From Antedon mediterranea (Eukaryota > Echinodermata > Crinoidea > Comatulida > Antedonidae), in assembly GCF_964355755.1 (NCBI RefSeq), contig NC_092679.1:23066432-23130431 (forward strand): a stretch of DNA of 64,000 nt, given 5' to 3'. The notes beneath the pieces are model-generated. The model ran no database searches. It was given only the letters and a program-made list of their open reading frames with translations, and had not been told where the DNA came from. Both the position numbers and the translations under genes were made by a program. Position 1 is the first letter of the stretch. Every line of letters begins with the position of its first letter. Positions 1 through 11,800 of this stretch are shown one piece after another.

Positions 1-84
1 CAATGGAAGAATAGGCTTTCTTTAGTATGTTATAAGTGTTGATTGTACATTGTCTCGCAATAATATTACATTGTTTGTGTTATT

Positions 85-90
85 AATAAA
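85..90 (+). terminator. Possible poly(A) signal of a gene upstream of the window
   Basis: AATAAA followed within about 30 bases by GT/T-rich sequence, as at animal cleavage and polyadenylation sites. No coding sequence is visible before it, so it could equally be a chance hexamer in AT-rich DNA. Confidence 0.25.
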
Positions 91-1025
91 GTGTCTATTT
101 CAATTTCGGTTGTGACGTGTACATTATGTCCTTTGACCTTTGTGCTAAAACGAATTGTATCGAGTACGGTACCCCCAGACCTCTTTTTGTACCAAGTATT
201 TAGTAGTCAAAACACTATTACAATTTCCAGATAAATTGTCCAATGAGTTATGATCCATCTTCTAGTGGTATTTAATGTAACGTATCTAAAGATGGATGGT
301 TGACTTCACATAGACACATGGAACCCACATTGTACCGATGTCTTCTTGTTCTGTAATGTTTGTGAATACTTTTGTCGTTTTAACATTGCACGACTAGCAT
401 TCTTGATTATTTGTTTTATAACACCTAATTTTAACGAGAAACTAAGGTTGCTTTTTAACGCTTTCAACGGAATTGTTATTGAATATTATTTGAACCACAA
501 TCCTCCAATCAATTATGACAAGACTTTTACTCAGCTGTGAGTTACTATAACATACTATTTCAAGTATAAAACCCTTGTTTCCTTTTAAAGACAATAATGT
601 TATAAGAATTTATCTAAATTTTTAATGGATAAGAAAACGTTTAATAAACAATTTCCGGCTTATTTTTCAGTAGTTTCATGTCATTAGTTGAAACATGGTT
701 GAAACTCATGTTCAAATAAGTTACCGAAAATGAAATTGAAACCCGGCTATACAAACAAATGGAAACTAACTAAATGGAAAATTCATTCCTATGTATTCAC
801 ACGCAAGGCTGTTTCGGGGACTAAATTGTTACATCTCATAGGCGTTCAATCCAACAATATGTGAATATTTGTTAGGCCTAGCAATATTGGATTGGATGAA
901 AATATTTAAAAAAAAATAAGATTGTGGATCTAATCTAAAACTGGATATATTTACAAGACTTAAAGGGCGGAAGTGCTTTGTTTGTACGTTGGGATTGTTT
1001 GTTCGTGTTTTTCTTTTTACATTAT

Positions 1026-1306
1026 GTCTGCTCAATGAACGTAGGTACTGTTTTCCGAGTGTTTTTCTCATTTCTACCATGATATTTGATGATTTTTATT
1101 AGAAACTACCCCATTAAAGACCATTCTATTAAAACTGTTTCTAAATTGATGTGCTGACGTGCTGGTTCCATTCCAGTCCATGTCCGTAAGGTCTGCTGAA
1201 TGACCGTAAGTACTGTTTTCTCATTTATTCTACAATATCTGATGACTTATATTAGGAACTACTGCAATTAAAGACCATTTTATTAGAACTGTTTTAAATA
1301 GATGTG
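1026..1306. repeat. Diverged tandem duplication, two units 165 bp apart
   Basis: The segment 1026-1153 recurs, diverged, at 1191-1306. Both begin GTCTGCT-AATGA-CGTA and share blocks such as TACTGTTTTC and TTAAAGACCATT. No open frame spans the pair. Confidence 0.6.
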
Positions 1307-1938
1307 TTTTAGTGTTGTTTTCAATTTATTCTCAGCCTATATGTTTGTTGTATTACTGTATATTCATTTTGTTTTTACACAATGACTGATATATGTTGAA
1401 AACCGTTTAATAAAAAAAAACTAAGCGTTTTAGACTATAATCAATAATGCCATTTTTATCAATTTTTGAGCTTAAAAAACAGCGTGATATAAATGTTTTA
1501 TAATACGTATATGTGCTATTATTAACCAGTAACGTTTAGATTTGTTAATTTGAAAAGAATGTTTAATGTTATGCTCACTTTCCTTTTTAATTCTAAAACG
1601 ACGTTTACTAGAAATGCTACGAATTAATTTAGGCCCATATTATCATACAGTTACTGAATATAGGTTATGGAAATTTAAAGACGTAAGATGCAGATTTTTG
1701 GTCAAAGCAGGATATTTGTTTCAACTTGAATATAATGTTCTTTACTTTAATAAACAAATTGAAAATAATTTCAGGTCTAATCTAAGGTCTAATCATCTGA
1801 AATTAGTATTTTTAAAATAACCGTATACTATCAGTAATTTCTACGATTTCAACATTTTTTTTTTCAATTTTCTTCAGATTGTGCAGTAACAAATATCTAT
1901 TGCTTTTTATTGTACACCGTAGATAGATATTTCTTAAC

Positions 1939-2005
1939 ATGATGAACAGAACAGAATTGTATACAGAAATTAACACGACGATAGACGAAGATGAAAACAA
2001 TTCAG
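1939..2005 (+). CDS. RTK exon: start/stalk
   Basis: Encodes MMNRTELYTEINTTIDEDENN and one more Ser, then the first base of a Gly codon; sequons at N3, N12 and N20. The exon may begin at 1878, after a good acceptor (TTTTCTTCAG), with 5' untranslated sequence. An in-frame TAG at 1924-1926 blocks coding upstream, unless an acceptor at 1926/1927 joins it to earlier exons. Confidence 0.6.
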
Positions 2006-5000
2006 GTATGACGAACATTACCTATATATATTATTTCAATCTCTTCAAATACGAATTTATCATCTTTCTGATGTGAAAAAAAAATCCATTTTCGTTCTTT
2101 ATTTAGGGAATGAAGTAATGTGGGTGATGGCTGCGTCAATGGGTGGCGGCGTTGTTCTTATCGTCATGTTGACTATCTGTTGTTTACTGATAAAAAGGTT
2201 GGTACACTATTGATTGAAATAAATAACAGATTCATCATAAAGTTGATATTAGAACTGAAAAATAATAAAGTGTTACAGGCACTACAAAAGTATGAATTTG
2301 TATTACAAAGTATGAATTTCAAAACAAAATACGATATGGCAGTTATAAGTGTGATTATTGTGACAAATTGTATTACAATGTGTGACAGTTTTATAACAAA
2401 CATCTTCTAAATAAACAATTTATAAACAATTATCAATACATACTGCACTTGAAAACGAACTAATCCCAGTCATACAATCTTCAAATTCTTATCTAGAACA
2501 ATAAGAAGAAGAAAGTGTGCCAAGATGCATTTACAAGCAGACGATTTCTGGCTGACAGGAGCAGTTCGGTCTTCAAGTACTTCTATGCCGCGTCCTCCAT
2601 CGGCATCCTCATCAGTACCCATATCTCCGGAAACCACAATTGTATGTAAGTATTTGTTTAAAGGGATAATGTAAACCTTTCGAGAGTTTATGATAATAAC
2701 ATAAAGCAACTGTTATTAGTGAGTGAGTGGCCGAGCGGTTAAGACAGTGGAACCGTAATCACGTAGCCATAACATCGGCAGGGGTTCGAGGCTCACTCAC
2801 TCCATGGTTCTGGTGGTAGAACGAGTCTTCTCGGATAAGGACTATAAACCGTAGGTCCAGTGTACACAACTTGCTCGTGTGCACTTTAAAGAACCTAGTA
2901 CATCTTTCGAGACGAGTAAGGGGTTACCCCGGTGTATTAGTACATCACAGCCACTGATCACCAACTGGGCCCTCTGGGAGATCAGTCTTTGACTGAAGAG
3001 GTCACCCAGTATAAAGATAATACAAAAAAACAAAAAAACAAAATTAAGGCACGAGGAACTAAATACTATGCAATCTTCGCCCGCAGAAACCGAAAGCAGT
3101 AAGTCGTCTTGACAAATGTTTTGTAGTCAAACAATGAACTTTCGGATGTACCAATTTTATATGTAAATCTCTCGCAATTCAGTTTTATTTTATATATACT
3201 GCAAAGAGAAATATTGAATAAAAGCAGAATGAATAGAATAGAATAGAATAAAAAAAGTCAAATTGCTGTGTAGAATATTGAATAACTGTGACGACGCAGC
3301 CACAATTCATTTACTGACATAAAGGAAAAACTCAAAGCTGCCCAGTACTATTAGAATCATAGCAATGTTACAGACTAAAACCCATAACTTTAACAATAAA
3401 ACATTCATTTTTAAACTTTCAGTAGAAAACCTATTAATTAATTCTCACCTCAAAGATGAACTCAAGAGCATTTTGATTGATAGAGACCGCCTTGATATCG
3501 GTGATATAATTGGACGAGGTAGGCCAAAAACTGTACTTTTATTTCTAGAAATTATGGGTTTACTACGTCATGTTCCAGCTCTATAGACAAGAAACCGAAA
3601 TATGTTTCCCACGTATGTCATATAAATTATACATGCTGTTTGTTAAATTTTAGTGGAGTGATGGTAATGTCTTCTTCCTCATACTTGTACATTTGTACAG
3701 TTAACTAACTTAATTTGCCGAAGTTAATGAGCACAATTTCCGAATATATAAAGATGCTCATTAGCAAGAATACTACTATAGAAGGCATTGAATGAACAAC
3801 ACCTTTTAAAACGTTTTAGGTGAATTTGGTTGTGTTAGGAATGCCAAGTTGTCAACAAAATCTGAATCTATCAGGCAAGTTGCTGTAAAAACAATCAAAG
3901 GTATTTGTATATTAATAGCGTGATATTGTCAATGATATTTTATATAGCTTATTGCATCTCTCTGATATTATGCTCTATTACTAATAGTTATTACTACTTT
4001 ATATGTTATTACTACCTATTATAACAACTACTGTACTATTATTATTACCCAACCCAATGAAAAAGAAAATGTCTAAAGCTCTGTTTACACTATAAAACTT
4101 TATGGGACAAAAAAAAATGTGATGTGCCCATATGGACATGATGATGTCTTTTTTGTCAAAATAGTGTAGACAGAGCTTTACTAATAGAAAAAAAATAAAA
4201 TACCTGTGTCTCATTACTTTATTTAGATAAGTACAGAATGCATGAGCTTGAGGATTTCTTACGAGAAGGAGCCATGTCAAGCGCACTCAAGCATGACAAT
4301 ATTCTTCAAGTTATTGGTAAAGTTTAAGAAATTCGTTTCAATAGGACTTTTTGAGAAAAAGCAGCTTAAAATAAAAGCAGTTTCACCAAAAGGTTTACAC
4401 AACCACATGTATGCAAAAATATTATGCTATATTTATTTTGAAGAATGCTCCAACAAAACCGCTGTTTTTCACTACAGTTTATCAGTTTTATGGTTTTTTT
4501 TTGTGTGTTCAGGAGTCGCTATCGCTAGTTCACCTGACTCTGACTACGTCAAACCCATAATCGTTATGCCGTTTATGAAGTTTGGTGATCTTCGAAAATA
4601 TTTACTCAAGTCGAAGAGATGGAATGGAAGAAAGGTAAGTTACTTGATCAAATATGTACCTATCATTTGCTTTCCACTTAAGGATGTCTTCTGAGTAGTG
4701 ATGGTTGGCAGTAGTGTAAAAATGTATACAGTCTTCCAATACTAGACACCTTTGGGCTGGACTTTGGACCTCAAAAAAAGTCTGGCTTTGAAAGAGTTTC
4801 CGGTTTTTAGAGAGTCCGATATTGGGAGAGTTGACTGTATTTCCTTTCTTTTTAATTCCAATGGAATGTGTTCTCTTAATGAGGTATTTCGGGATAAGAA
4901 ATTTCTAAAGTTTACTGTATTATAATCGATATTTATTGATATGTTTAGAGTTACTCAGTTGGTCAACTAAACGAATTTACGTTACAAATTGCACGAGGGA

Positions 5001-8000
5001 TGTCTTTTTTGAGTAAAAATAAATATATTCACAGGGACTTGGCTGCCAGAAACTGCATGTAAGTAATGTTAACGATATTTGTTTGCGCCAATTTGCACAG
5101 GAATCAATTTGAAAAACGGACGAGGCTATCGGCACGGTCAACATTGCGTGTAGTTTAAAATGTTCTATAGGTACGTTAGACAACGGTCTAGTAATAAATA
5201 GTAATAATTAATCAGCCTAATAACTAGTAATGACTAATAATAACTAGAAATAATTAGTAAATAATCAATAACCATACTAATTATACTATTAATAATTCTT
5301 TTTTAGGCTGGATGGAGAGAAAGACAGATACACAGTAAAGATTGCCGATTTTGGATTAGCTCGTAAAATTTATAGTTCTAATTATAAAATGAAGAAACTA
5401 ACCAAATTGCCATTCAAATGGCTAGCACCAGAGGCACTAAGATATTTTTCGTTTACAGAGAAAACAGACGTGGTAAGATAAGTTATTGTTTATTTTTTTA
5501 TTTTATTTTTTTTTTACCCATTGTATCATCCTTGACGTTAACATCGCTTTACATCGATTTTCACGTCCACTATGTGGTTTGATACTCATGACGTCTTTGC
5601 AAATGGTAGCTTGGCTCGTTTGCGATATTCTTTTCGTATATAAGTTACAAAACAAACATGAATATTCATTATCCATATCCATAAGGTGTGACGTAATTGA
5701 GCTAACTACAATTTGCTAATGCAAACGCTTTCTGTCGAGCCCTCTGTGTTGTCGAGTGGATTAGACTGTGGACATTTTTTATGTATGGGATTCGAATACC
5801 ATTTTCATTCTAGAAAAACTTCGGCATATCACTACCATATTTGGGCACATCACACATTTATTGTAAAACTAGTTTGATAGTGTAGACAGAGCTTAACATC
5901 TGTATATTCACAGTGGGCATTCGGTGTTACGATGTGGGAAATTTTTTGCTTTGGAGAAACGCCATATCCTGGAGTAGCGAATAGTGAACTGTTAAAGTAT
6001 CTCACAAACGGCGGCCGTTTGCGAAGACCGAATGGATGTCCGGATGAAATGTAAGTAAATAAATGTGAATGTCAAAATCACTCAAAATTTAAATTTTTAT
6101 TCCATAATATTGCTATATGTACCCGTATATCACCGTATTATCAGGGTATCAGGTAAGGGTGTTAGGACAACTTTATTTCGAAAAATAAAAAGGTCGAAAA
6201 ATCAACATTTTTCGACAAAATCTCTGTACAAAATCACCCAAAATATAAACTTTTAAAAAATCAATTTTTATGCCATAATATTGCTATATGTACACGTATA
6301 TTACCGTATTATTACCCTAAAGGTGTTAGGACAACTTTATTTCAAAAAATAAAAATGTCGAAAAATCGGCATTTTTCGACAAAATCCCGGTACTATATAT
6401 AGTACAGGGATTTTTTTCCAAAATCACCCAACATATGAACTTTTTAAAAATCAATTTTTATGCCATAATATTGCTATATGTACACATATATCACCATATT
6501 ATCACCCTAAGGGTGTTAGGACAACTTTATTTCGAAAAATAAAAAGGTCGAAAAATCGGAATTTTTCGACAAAATCCCTGTACTATAGTACCGGGATTTT
6601 TTCCAAAATCACCCAAAATATGAACTTTTTAAAAATCAATTTTTATGCCATAATATTGCTATATGTACACGTATATCGCCATATTATCACCCTAAGGGTG
6701 TCAGGACAACTTTATTTCGAAAAATAAAAAGGTCGAAAATCGGCATTTTTCGACAAAATCTCTTTACTATAGTACAGGGATTTTTTCCAAAATCACCCAA
6801 AATATGAACTTTTAACAAATCAATTTTTATGCCATAATATTGCTATATGTACCCGTATATCGCCATATTATCACCCTAAGGGTGTTAGGACAACTTTATT
6901 TCAAAAAATAAAAAGGTCGAAAAATCGGCATTTTTCGACAAAATCCCTGTACTATATTACAGGGATTTTTTCAAAAAATCACCCAAAATATAAACTTTTT
7001 AAAAATCAATTTTTATGCCATAATATTGATATATGTACACGTATATCACCATATTATCACCCTAAGGGTGTTAGGACAACTTTATTTCAAAAAATAAAAA
7101 GGTCGAAAAATTGGCATTTTTCGACAAAATCCCTTTACTATAGTACAGGGATTTTTTCCAAAATCACCCAAAATATTAACTTTTAAAAAATCAATTTTAT
7201 GCCATAATATTGCTATATGTACACGTATATCACCATATTATCACCCTAAGGGTGTCAGGACAACTTTATTAAAAAAAATAAAAAGGTCGGAAAATCGGCA
7301 TTTTTCGACAAAATCCCTGTACTATAGTACAGGGATTTTTTTCAAAATCACCCAAAATATGAACTTTTTAAAAATCAATTTTTATGCCATAATATTGCTA
7401 TATATACACGTATATTACCGTATTATCACCCTAAGGGTGTCAGGACAACTTTATTTCGAAAAATAAAAAGGTCGAAAAATCGGCATTTTTCGACAAAATC
7501 CCTGTACTATAGTACAGTGATTTTTTCCAAAATCACCCTAAATATGAACTTTTTAAAAATCGCTTTTTATGCCATAATATTGCTATATATACACGTATAT
7601 TACCGTATTACCACCCTAAGGGTGTTAGGACAACTTTATTTCGAAAAATAAAAAGGTCGAAAAATCGGCATTTTTCGACAAAATCCCTGTACTATAGTAC
7701 AGGGATTTTTTCCAAAATCACCCAAAATATGAACTTTTAACAAATCAATTTTTGTGCCATAATATTGCTATATGTACCCGTATATCGCCATATTATCACC
7801 CTAAGGGTGTTAGGACAACTTTATTTTGAAAAATAAAAAGGTCGAAAAATCGGCATTTTTCGACAAAATCCCTTTACTATAGTACAGGGATTTTTTTCCA
7901 AAAATCACCCAAAATATAAACTTTTTAAAAATCAATTTTTATGCCATAATATTGATATATGTACACGTATATCACCATATTATCACCCTAAGGGTGTTAG

Positions 8001-9795
8001 GACAACTTTATTTCAAAAAATAAAAAGGTCGAAAAATCGGCATTTTTCGACAAAATCTCTTTACTATAGTACAGGGATTTTTTCCAAAATCACCCAAAAT
8101 ATGAACTTTTTAAAAATCAATTTTTATTCCATAATATTGCTATATGTACACGTATATCGCCATATTATCACCCTAAGGGTGTTAGGACAACTTTATTTCA
8201 AAAAATGAAAAGGTCGAAAAATTGGCATTTTTCGACAAAATCCCTATACTATAGTACAGGGATTTTTTCCAAAATCACCCAAAATATTAACTTTTAAAAA
8301 ATCAATTTTATGCCATAATATTGCTATATGTACACGTATATCACCATATTATCACCCTAAGGGTGTTAGGACAACTTTATTTCGAAAAATAAAAAGGTCG
8401 AAAAATCGGCATTTTTCGACAAAATCCCTGTACTATAGTACAGGGATTTTTTCCAAAATCACCCAAAATATGAACTTTTTAAAATCAATTTTTATGCCAT
8501 AATATTGCTATATGTACACGTATATCACCATATTATCACCCTAAGGGTGTTAGGACAACTTTATTTCAAAAAATAAAAAGGTCGAAAAATCGGCATTTTT
8601 CGACAAAATCTCTTTACTATAGTACAGGGATTTTTTCCAAAATCACCCAAAATATGAACTTTTTAAAAATCAATTTTTTTTCAATAATATTGCTATATGT
8701 ACACGTATATCACTATATTATCACCCTAAGGGTGTTAGGACAACTTTATTTCGAAAAATAAAAAGGTCGAAAAATCGGAATTTTTCGACAAAATCCCTGT
8801 ACTATAGTACAGGAATTTTTTCCAAAATCACCCACAATATGAACTTTTTAAAAATCAATTTTTATGCCATAATATTGCTATATGTACACGTATATCACCA
8901 TATTATCACCCTAAGGGTGTTAGGACAACTTTATTTCGAAAAATAAAAAGGTCGAAAAATCGGCATTTTTCGACAAAATCCCTTTACTATAGTACAGGGA
9001 TTTTTTCCAAAATCACCCAAAATATGAACTTTTTAAAAATCAATTTTTATGCCATAATATTGCTATATGTACCCGTATATCACAATATTATCACCCTAAG
9101 GGTGTTAGGACAACTTTATTTCAAAAAATAAAAAGGTCGAAAAATCGGCATTTTTCGACAAAATCTCTTTACTATAGTACAGGGATTTTTTCAAAAATCA
9201 CCCAAAATATGAACTTTTTAAAAATCAATTTTTATGCCATAATATTGCTATATGTACACATATATTACCATATTGTCACCCTAAGGGAGTTAGGACAACT
9301 TTATTTAAAACAATAAAAAGGTTGAAAAATCGGCATTTTTCGACAAAATCCCTTTACTATAGTACAGGGATTTTTTCTAAAATCACCCAAAATATGAACT
9401 TTTTAAAAATCAATTTTTATGCCATAATATTGCTATATGTACCCGTATATCACCATATTATCACCCTAAGGGTGTCAGGACAACTTTATTTCAAAAAATA
9501 AAAAGGTCGAAAAATCGGGATTTTTCGACAAAATCCCGTTATAGGGATTTTTCCAAAATAACCTAAAATTAGAATTTTTTTTAAATCAATTTTTATGCCA
9601 TATTTTATTATTTTATCTGAATTTAGGTGGGAAGTAATGCAAAACTGCTGGAGTAAGTCGCCACGTCAAAGGCCATGCTTTGAAATTTTAGAGCAGCGAC
9701 TGGAACAGATATACAACGACCGGTCGTGTAATACGTACATTCCAATACGTAGGAGCTATTTAGCCGTAGGTTTCTATGGTTCTTCCGATGCATAG
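1939..9795 (+). CDS. Receptor tyrosine kinase, MET/TAM-like (11 exons)
   Basis: Membrane receptor that would phosphorylate tyrosines after ligand-driven dimerisation. Exons: 1939-2005, 2107-2197, 2497-2645, 3423-3518, 3820-3900, 4227-4316, 4513-4634, 4949-5058, 5307-5472, 5914-6050, 9627-9795. All junctions are GT-AG and all phases agree, giving 425 residues from the ATG at 1939. Order: a 25-residue stalk with three N-X-S/T sites, one membrane span (about 29-50), juxtamembrane segment, kinase (about 120-400), short tail. Seen motifs: GRGEFG loop (133-138), VAVK lysine 158, HRDLAARN with Asp262, DFG at 283, PFKWLAPEAL, and DVWAFGVTMWEI. IGRGxFGCV, GDLR and RNCMLD recall MET, while KIYS and WAFGVTMWEI recall TYRO3/AXL, so I place it between those families. 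An in-frame TAG lies just before the ATG and there is no signal peptide, so either this is a short type III membrane form or ectodomain exons lie upstream. Kinase identity is very sure; the start is not. Confidence 0.9.
2107..2197 (+). CDS. RTK exon: transmembrane segment
   Basis: Encodes NEVMWVMAASMGGG followed by VVLIVMLTICCLLIK: about 20 hydrophobic residues ending in basic residues that continue into the next exon (KR-TIRRRK), the usual stop-transfer pattern with the cytoplasm on the C-terminal side. Confidence 0.85.
2497..2645 (+). CDS. RTK exon: juxtamembrane region
   Basis: Starts with the basic cluster TIRRRKCAK, then a Ser/Pro-rich stretch (SSSTSMPRPPSASSSVP). No domain is recognised. 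The donor at 2646 (GTAAGT) fits the phase of the next exon. Confidence 0.8.
2721..3045 (+). mobile_element. tRNA-derived SINE (copy 1)
   Basis: Lies in the intron after the juxtamembrane exon. The head has a canonical pol III A box (TGGCCGAGCGG, 2728-2738) and a B box (GGTTCGAGGCT, 2783-2793). The T-arm does not pair, so it is not a working tRNA. The body contains TAGGTCCAGTGTACAC and CTTTAAAGAACC. The tail is A-rich (AAAAAAACAAAAAAAC). A second, diverged copy of the body lies at about 59800-60040 on the other strand. Confidence 0.75.
3423..3518 (+). CDS. RTK exon: kinase start, glycine loop
   Basis: Encodes DELKSILIDRDRLDIGDIIG and then R. This matches the lead-in strand of TAM kinases (DELKEKLEDVLI in TYRO3) and the IGRG of MET. 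Confidence 0.9.
3820..3900 (+). CDS. RTK exon: glycine loop end and ATP-binding lysine
   Basis: Encodes GEFGCVRNAKL and QVAVKTIK. The lysine of VAVK is the ATP-anchoring residue. Confidence 0.93.
4075..4180. mobile_element. MITE family A, short copy
   Basis: In an RTK intron. The ends are inverted (AAAGCTCTGTTTACACTAT at the left; ATAGTGTAGACAGAGCTTT at the right), with the TGATGTGCCCATATGGACAT core of the family. It is internally deleted relative to the 150-165-bp copies elsewhere. Confidence 0.75.
4227..4316 (+). CDS. RTK exon: helix C
   Basis: Encodes ELEDFLREGAMSSALKHDNI. The Glu of FLREG is in the place of the helix-C glutamate that pairs with the lysine. Confidence 0.92.
4513..4634 (+). 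CDS. RTK exon: hinge region
   Basis: Encodes VKPIIVMPFMKFGDLRKYLL. The PxMKxGDL hinge is typical of MET and TAM kinases. Confidence 0.93.
4949..5058 (+). CDS. RTK exon: catalytic loop
   Basis: Encodes IARGMSFLSKNKYIHRDLAA then RNC and the first two bases of Met. HRDLAARN is the tyrosine-kinase form of the catalytic loop. Confidence 0.95.
5307..5472 (+). CDS. RTK exon: DFG and activation loop
   Basis: Encodes VKIADFGLARKIYSSNYKMK and LPFKWLAPEAL. Activation-loop tyrosines are Y291 and Y295. The twin YY seen in TAM and MET loops is reduced to a single Tyr followed by Lys. Confidence 0.95.
5748..5812 (+). mobile_element. tRNA-like SINE head fragment
   Basis: A-box-like TGTCGAGTGG and B-box-like GATTCGAATAC at tRNA spacing, in an RTK intron. 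It lacks proper stems, so it is a degenerate SINE head rather than a tRNA gene. Confidence 0.4.
5825..5896. mobile_element. MITE family A, one-ended fragment
   Basis: Only the right half survives: CTACCATATTTGGGCACATC through AGTTTGATAGTGTAGACAGA and GCTT. It abuts the SINE-like fragment just before it. Confidence 0.7.
5914..6050 (+). CDS. RTK exon: kinase C-lobe
   Basis: Encodes WAFGVTMWEIFCFGETPYPG, continuing with VANSELLKYLTNGGRLRRPN, a standard RTK C-lobe. Confidence 0.95.
6060..9606. repeat. 185-bp satellite array, about 19 units
   Basis: Fills the last RTK intron. Counting the CCATAATATTG landmark gives starts at 6102, 6273, 6463, 6648, 6832, 7018, 7202, 7387 and on to 9422 and 9598. 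Steps are 184-187 bp except at the edges (171, 190 and 176). Each unit has three inverted repeats: a perfect palindrome with core CCCTGTACTATAGTACAGGG, a hairpin GTCGAAAAAT-CGGC-ATTTTTCGAC, and CACCCTAAGGGTG. Units differ by point changes and small indels; there are no long open frames. Confidence 0.95.
9627..9795 (+). CDS. RTK last exon: kinase end and docking tail
   Basis: Encodes MWEVMQNCWSKSPRQRPCFE (end of the kinase fold), then a 27-residue tail containing YIPIRRSYLAV (Y407, Y414), ending at TAG 9793-9795. The acceptor TTTAG lies at 9622-9626, only about 20 bases after the last satellite unit. Confidence 0.93.
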
Positions 9796-9997
9796 AGAAG
9801 ATGAGACATGAATTATTAGTAGCCGACGAGGGATCAGAAAAGTATTTTGTTCAGTTCCGTGATACAGTGACACATGTTCGTCATATGCTAAACGGTATTG
9901 TTCATCACACATGACACTGTATTTAGACGTTACCTATGATACTAATTATCGAACTTACATAGATAAACTCCGCCATTTTTCTTATTTTCTATATTTT

Positions 9998-10003
9998 AAT
10001 AAA
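9998..10003 (+). terminator. Candidate poly(A) signal of the RTK gene
   Basis: First AATAAA after the stop codon, about 200 bases downstream. This would give a short 3' untranslated region. Confidence 0.45.
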
Positions 10004-11049
10004 ACCCTCAAAATACGTACTTACAAGTGACAAAATAATAATACTTTACACGTTTTTGGGAATAACGTAATAACAAAATGGCGCACAATCAATACAATCT
10101 TGCGCAGTAGACTATCGTACGCAGACTATCTATGTTACAGACTGGAATTGCATTCGTTTTAAGTTTATACTACTAGAGTATAAAGTCTTTATACCAACTG
10201 GAATATAATGTCTGTACAAAACAAAAATTCAACCCCGCTGCCAACGAAAAAATTTTTCCAAATAATGCTTTAAAATGCCTTTCAGTTAAACAATCCTAAT
10301 TATAAATACAAATAAAATCCATTAACAATTTATTTTTAAAAATCTATAAAATGAAGCAAAAAATCGTGATTCAGTCAATTGATTAAAATCTGAATATGTA
10401 AAGTTCTTATTCAAGTTATATTTACATTAACTTACCAGATTTACTGTAGGACGCCTAGTTTTAGCTTCATGATTCAATTTCTACGACCGCTGATATTCGC
10501 TTACAAACGACCAAGACCAACGTAACTAGGCCTCGATCTAAACTCTGCATTACATTTAATATTTAATTAGAATTTTATTTGTATTAAAATATTTTTACAA
10601 TTAAACTAAAAATATTAACAAAATTGCAATTTTATATAATAGTCCTTAGAATAATATGCACAATAAATTTAAAATAATTACTTTAAATAAACTAAACGAA
10701 ATAATTAATTAAATAAGCCTAGATTACAATACTATTTTAAAAAGTTTTAACTATTTATAGAAGAACAGTTTTTACTACTGTACGTTACAAGCTCATTGCA
10801 ATATAGCTAGCCTAGCATTTAATAAAATTGACGCTATTTATTATAAAAATAATCGTACGTTCAACTATCTGAAATAAACCTAGGCCATCTTTTAAGCGCA
10901 ACTTAGGAGACGATTAATATGCATAAGTGACGTCACGTTAATGATGTCATCTAATATGCTCACTATACTTTTCAATTTTTTTAGTTACGAGCATTTGGTA
11001 AAATATAGAAAAAATATACATTTTTTTACAATAAACTTTTATAAATACA

Positions 11050-11149
11050 ATAGCTCTATTGTGGGCTTCGACACAATCGGTCAAATGGTGTACACGTCAA
11101 TAGCTCTATTGTGGGCTTCGACACAATCGGTCAAATGGTGTACACGTCT
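11050..11149. repeat. 50-bp perfect tandem duplication
   Basis: Two identical units, each starting ATAGCTCTATTGTGGGCTTC and ending GTGTACACGTC. An open frame runs across it but matches nothing. Confidence 0.85.
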
Positions 11150-11660
11150 AGGCGAATTAATTTATGATAAATGACCAAATCCTAGTAAATTAAACATCTA
11201 TATTACCTAGCTGGGTGCGATTTCTTTTTAGTTCACACTGGCCTAAAGGATTTTTTTTTTATAAATAACATCATATATTTTGGTGCATACGCAATCACGT
11301 TCAATTCAATGATTTCCAACAGATGTCTAAATATGGTCAACAGATGTCTTAATATGGAAATAACACGTCAGCTAACTGAAAGAACAAACAACAAATTACC
11401 TAATAATTATGTTATCATAATTTTTTAATAAAATATTATATTATTATATTATAAATATTCATATCAATATATCATATTCTATATAATACATCATGTTTAT
11501 TTTGAAATCTAATAAATAGTAGTATTGTTATTTTACGAATAACGTTTATGTGAAATCAAATAAGTTGACGATAATTGATAATGAACGATTTTAAAGGTAA
11601 ATCACGAAAACTAATATTTCGGAGTAGCAAACAGAAGTACAGTAGTTTGTATTAGTAATT

Positions 11661-11800
11661 TTAGACGAAATCGGTGTTAGACGAAATCGGTGTTAGACGA
11701 AATCGGTGTTAGACGAAATCTGTGTTAGACGAAATCTGTGTTAGACGAAATCGGTGTTAGACGAAATCGGTGTTAGACGAAATCGGTGTTAGACGAAATT
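11661..11800. repeat. 16-bp minisatellite, nearly 9 copies
   Basis: The unit TTAGACGAAATCGGTG is repeated head to tail with an occasional CGG/CTG change. The period is not a multiple of three, so it is not a coding repeat. Confidence 0.9.

Larger units (their letters stand above)
1..1877. other. Upstream non-coding stretch
   Basis: No exon recognised on either strand. The open frames here are short, low-complexity and match no family I know. If the kinase gene downstream has a larger ectodomain, its exons are not visible here and would lie before the window. It contains a possible poly(A) signal (85-90) and a diverged tandem duplication (1026-1306). Confidence 0.5.

Noticed and set aside
2721-2802. 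Functional tRNA-Ser/Leu gene
   Set aside because: A and B boxes are good, but the T-arm and acceptor do not pair as a tRNA should, and the sequence continues into a SINE body with an A-rich tail.
4242-4694. Single 150-residue protein across two kinase exons
   Set aside because: It reads through an intron in a shifted frame; the true exons are 4227-4316 and 4513-4634.
10928-10948. CRE pair as a regulatory element
   Set aside because: TGACGTCA and TGATGTCA are real words, but there is no gene start near them.
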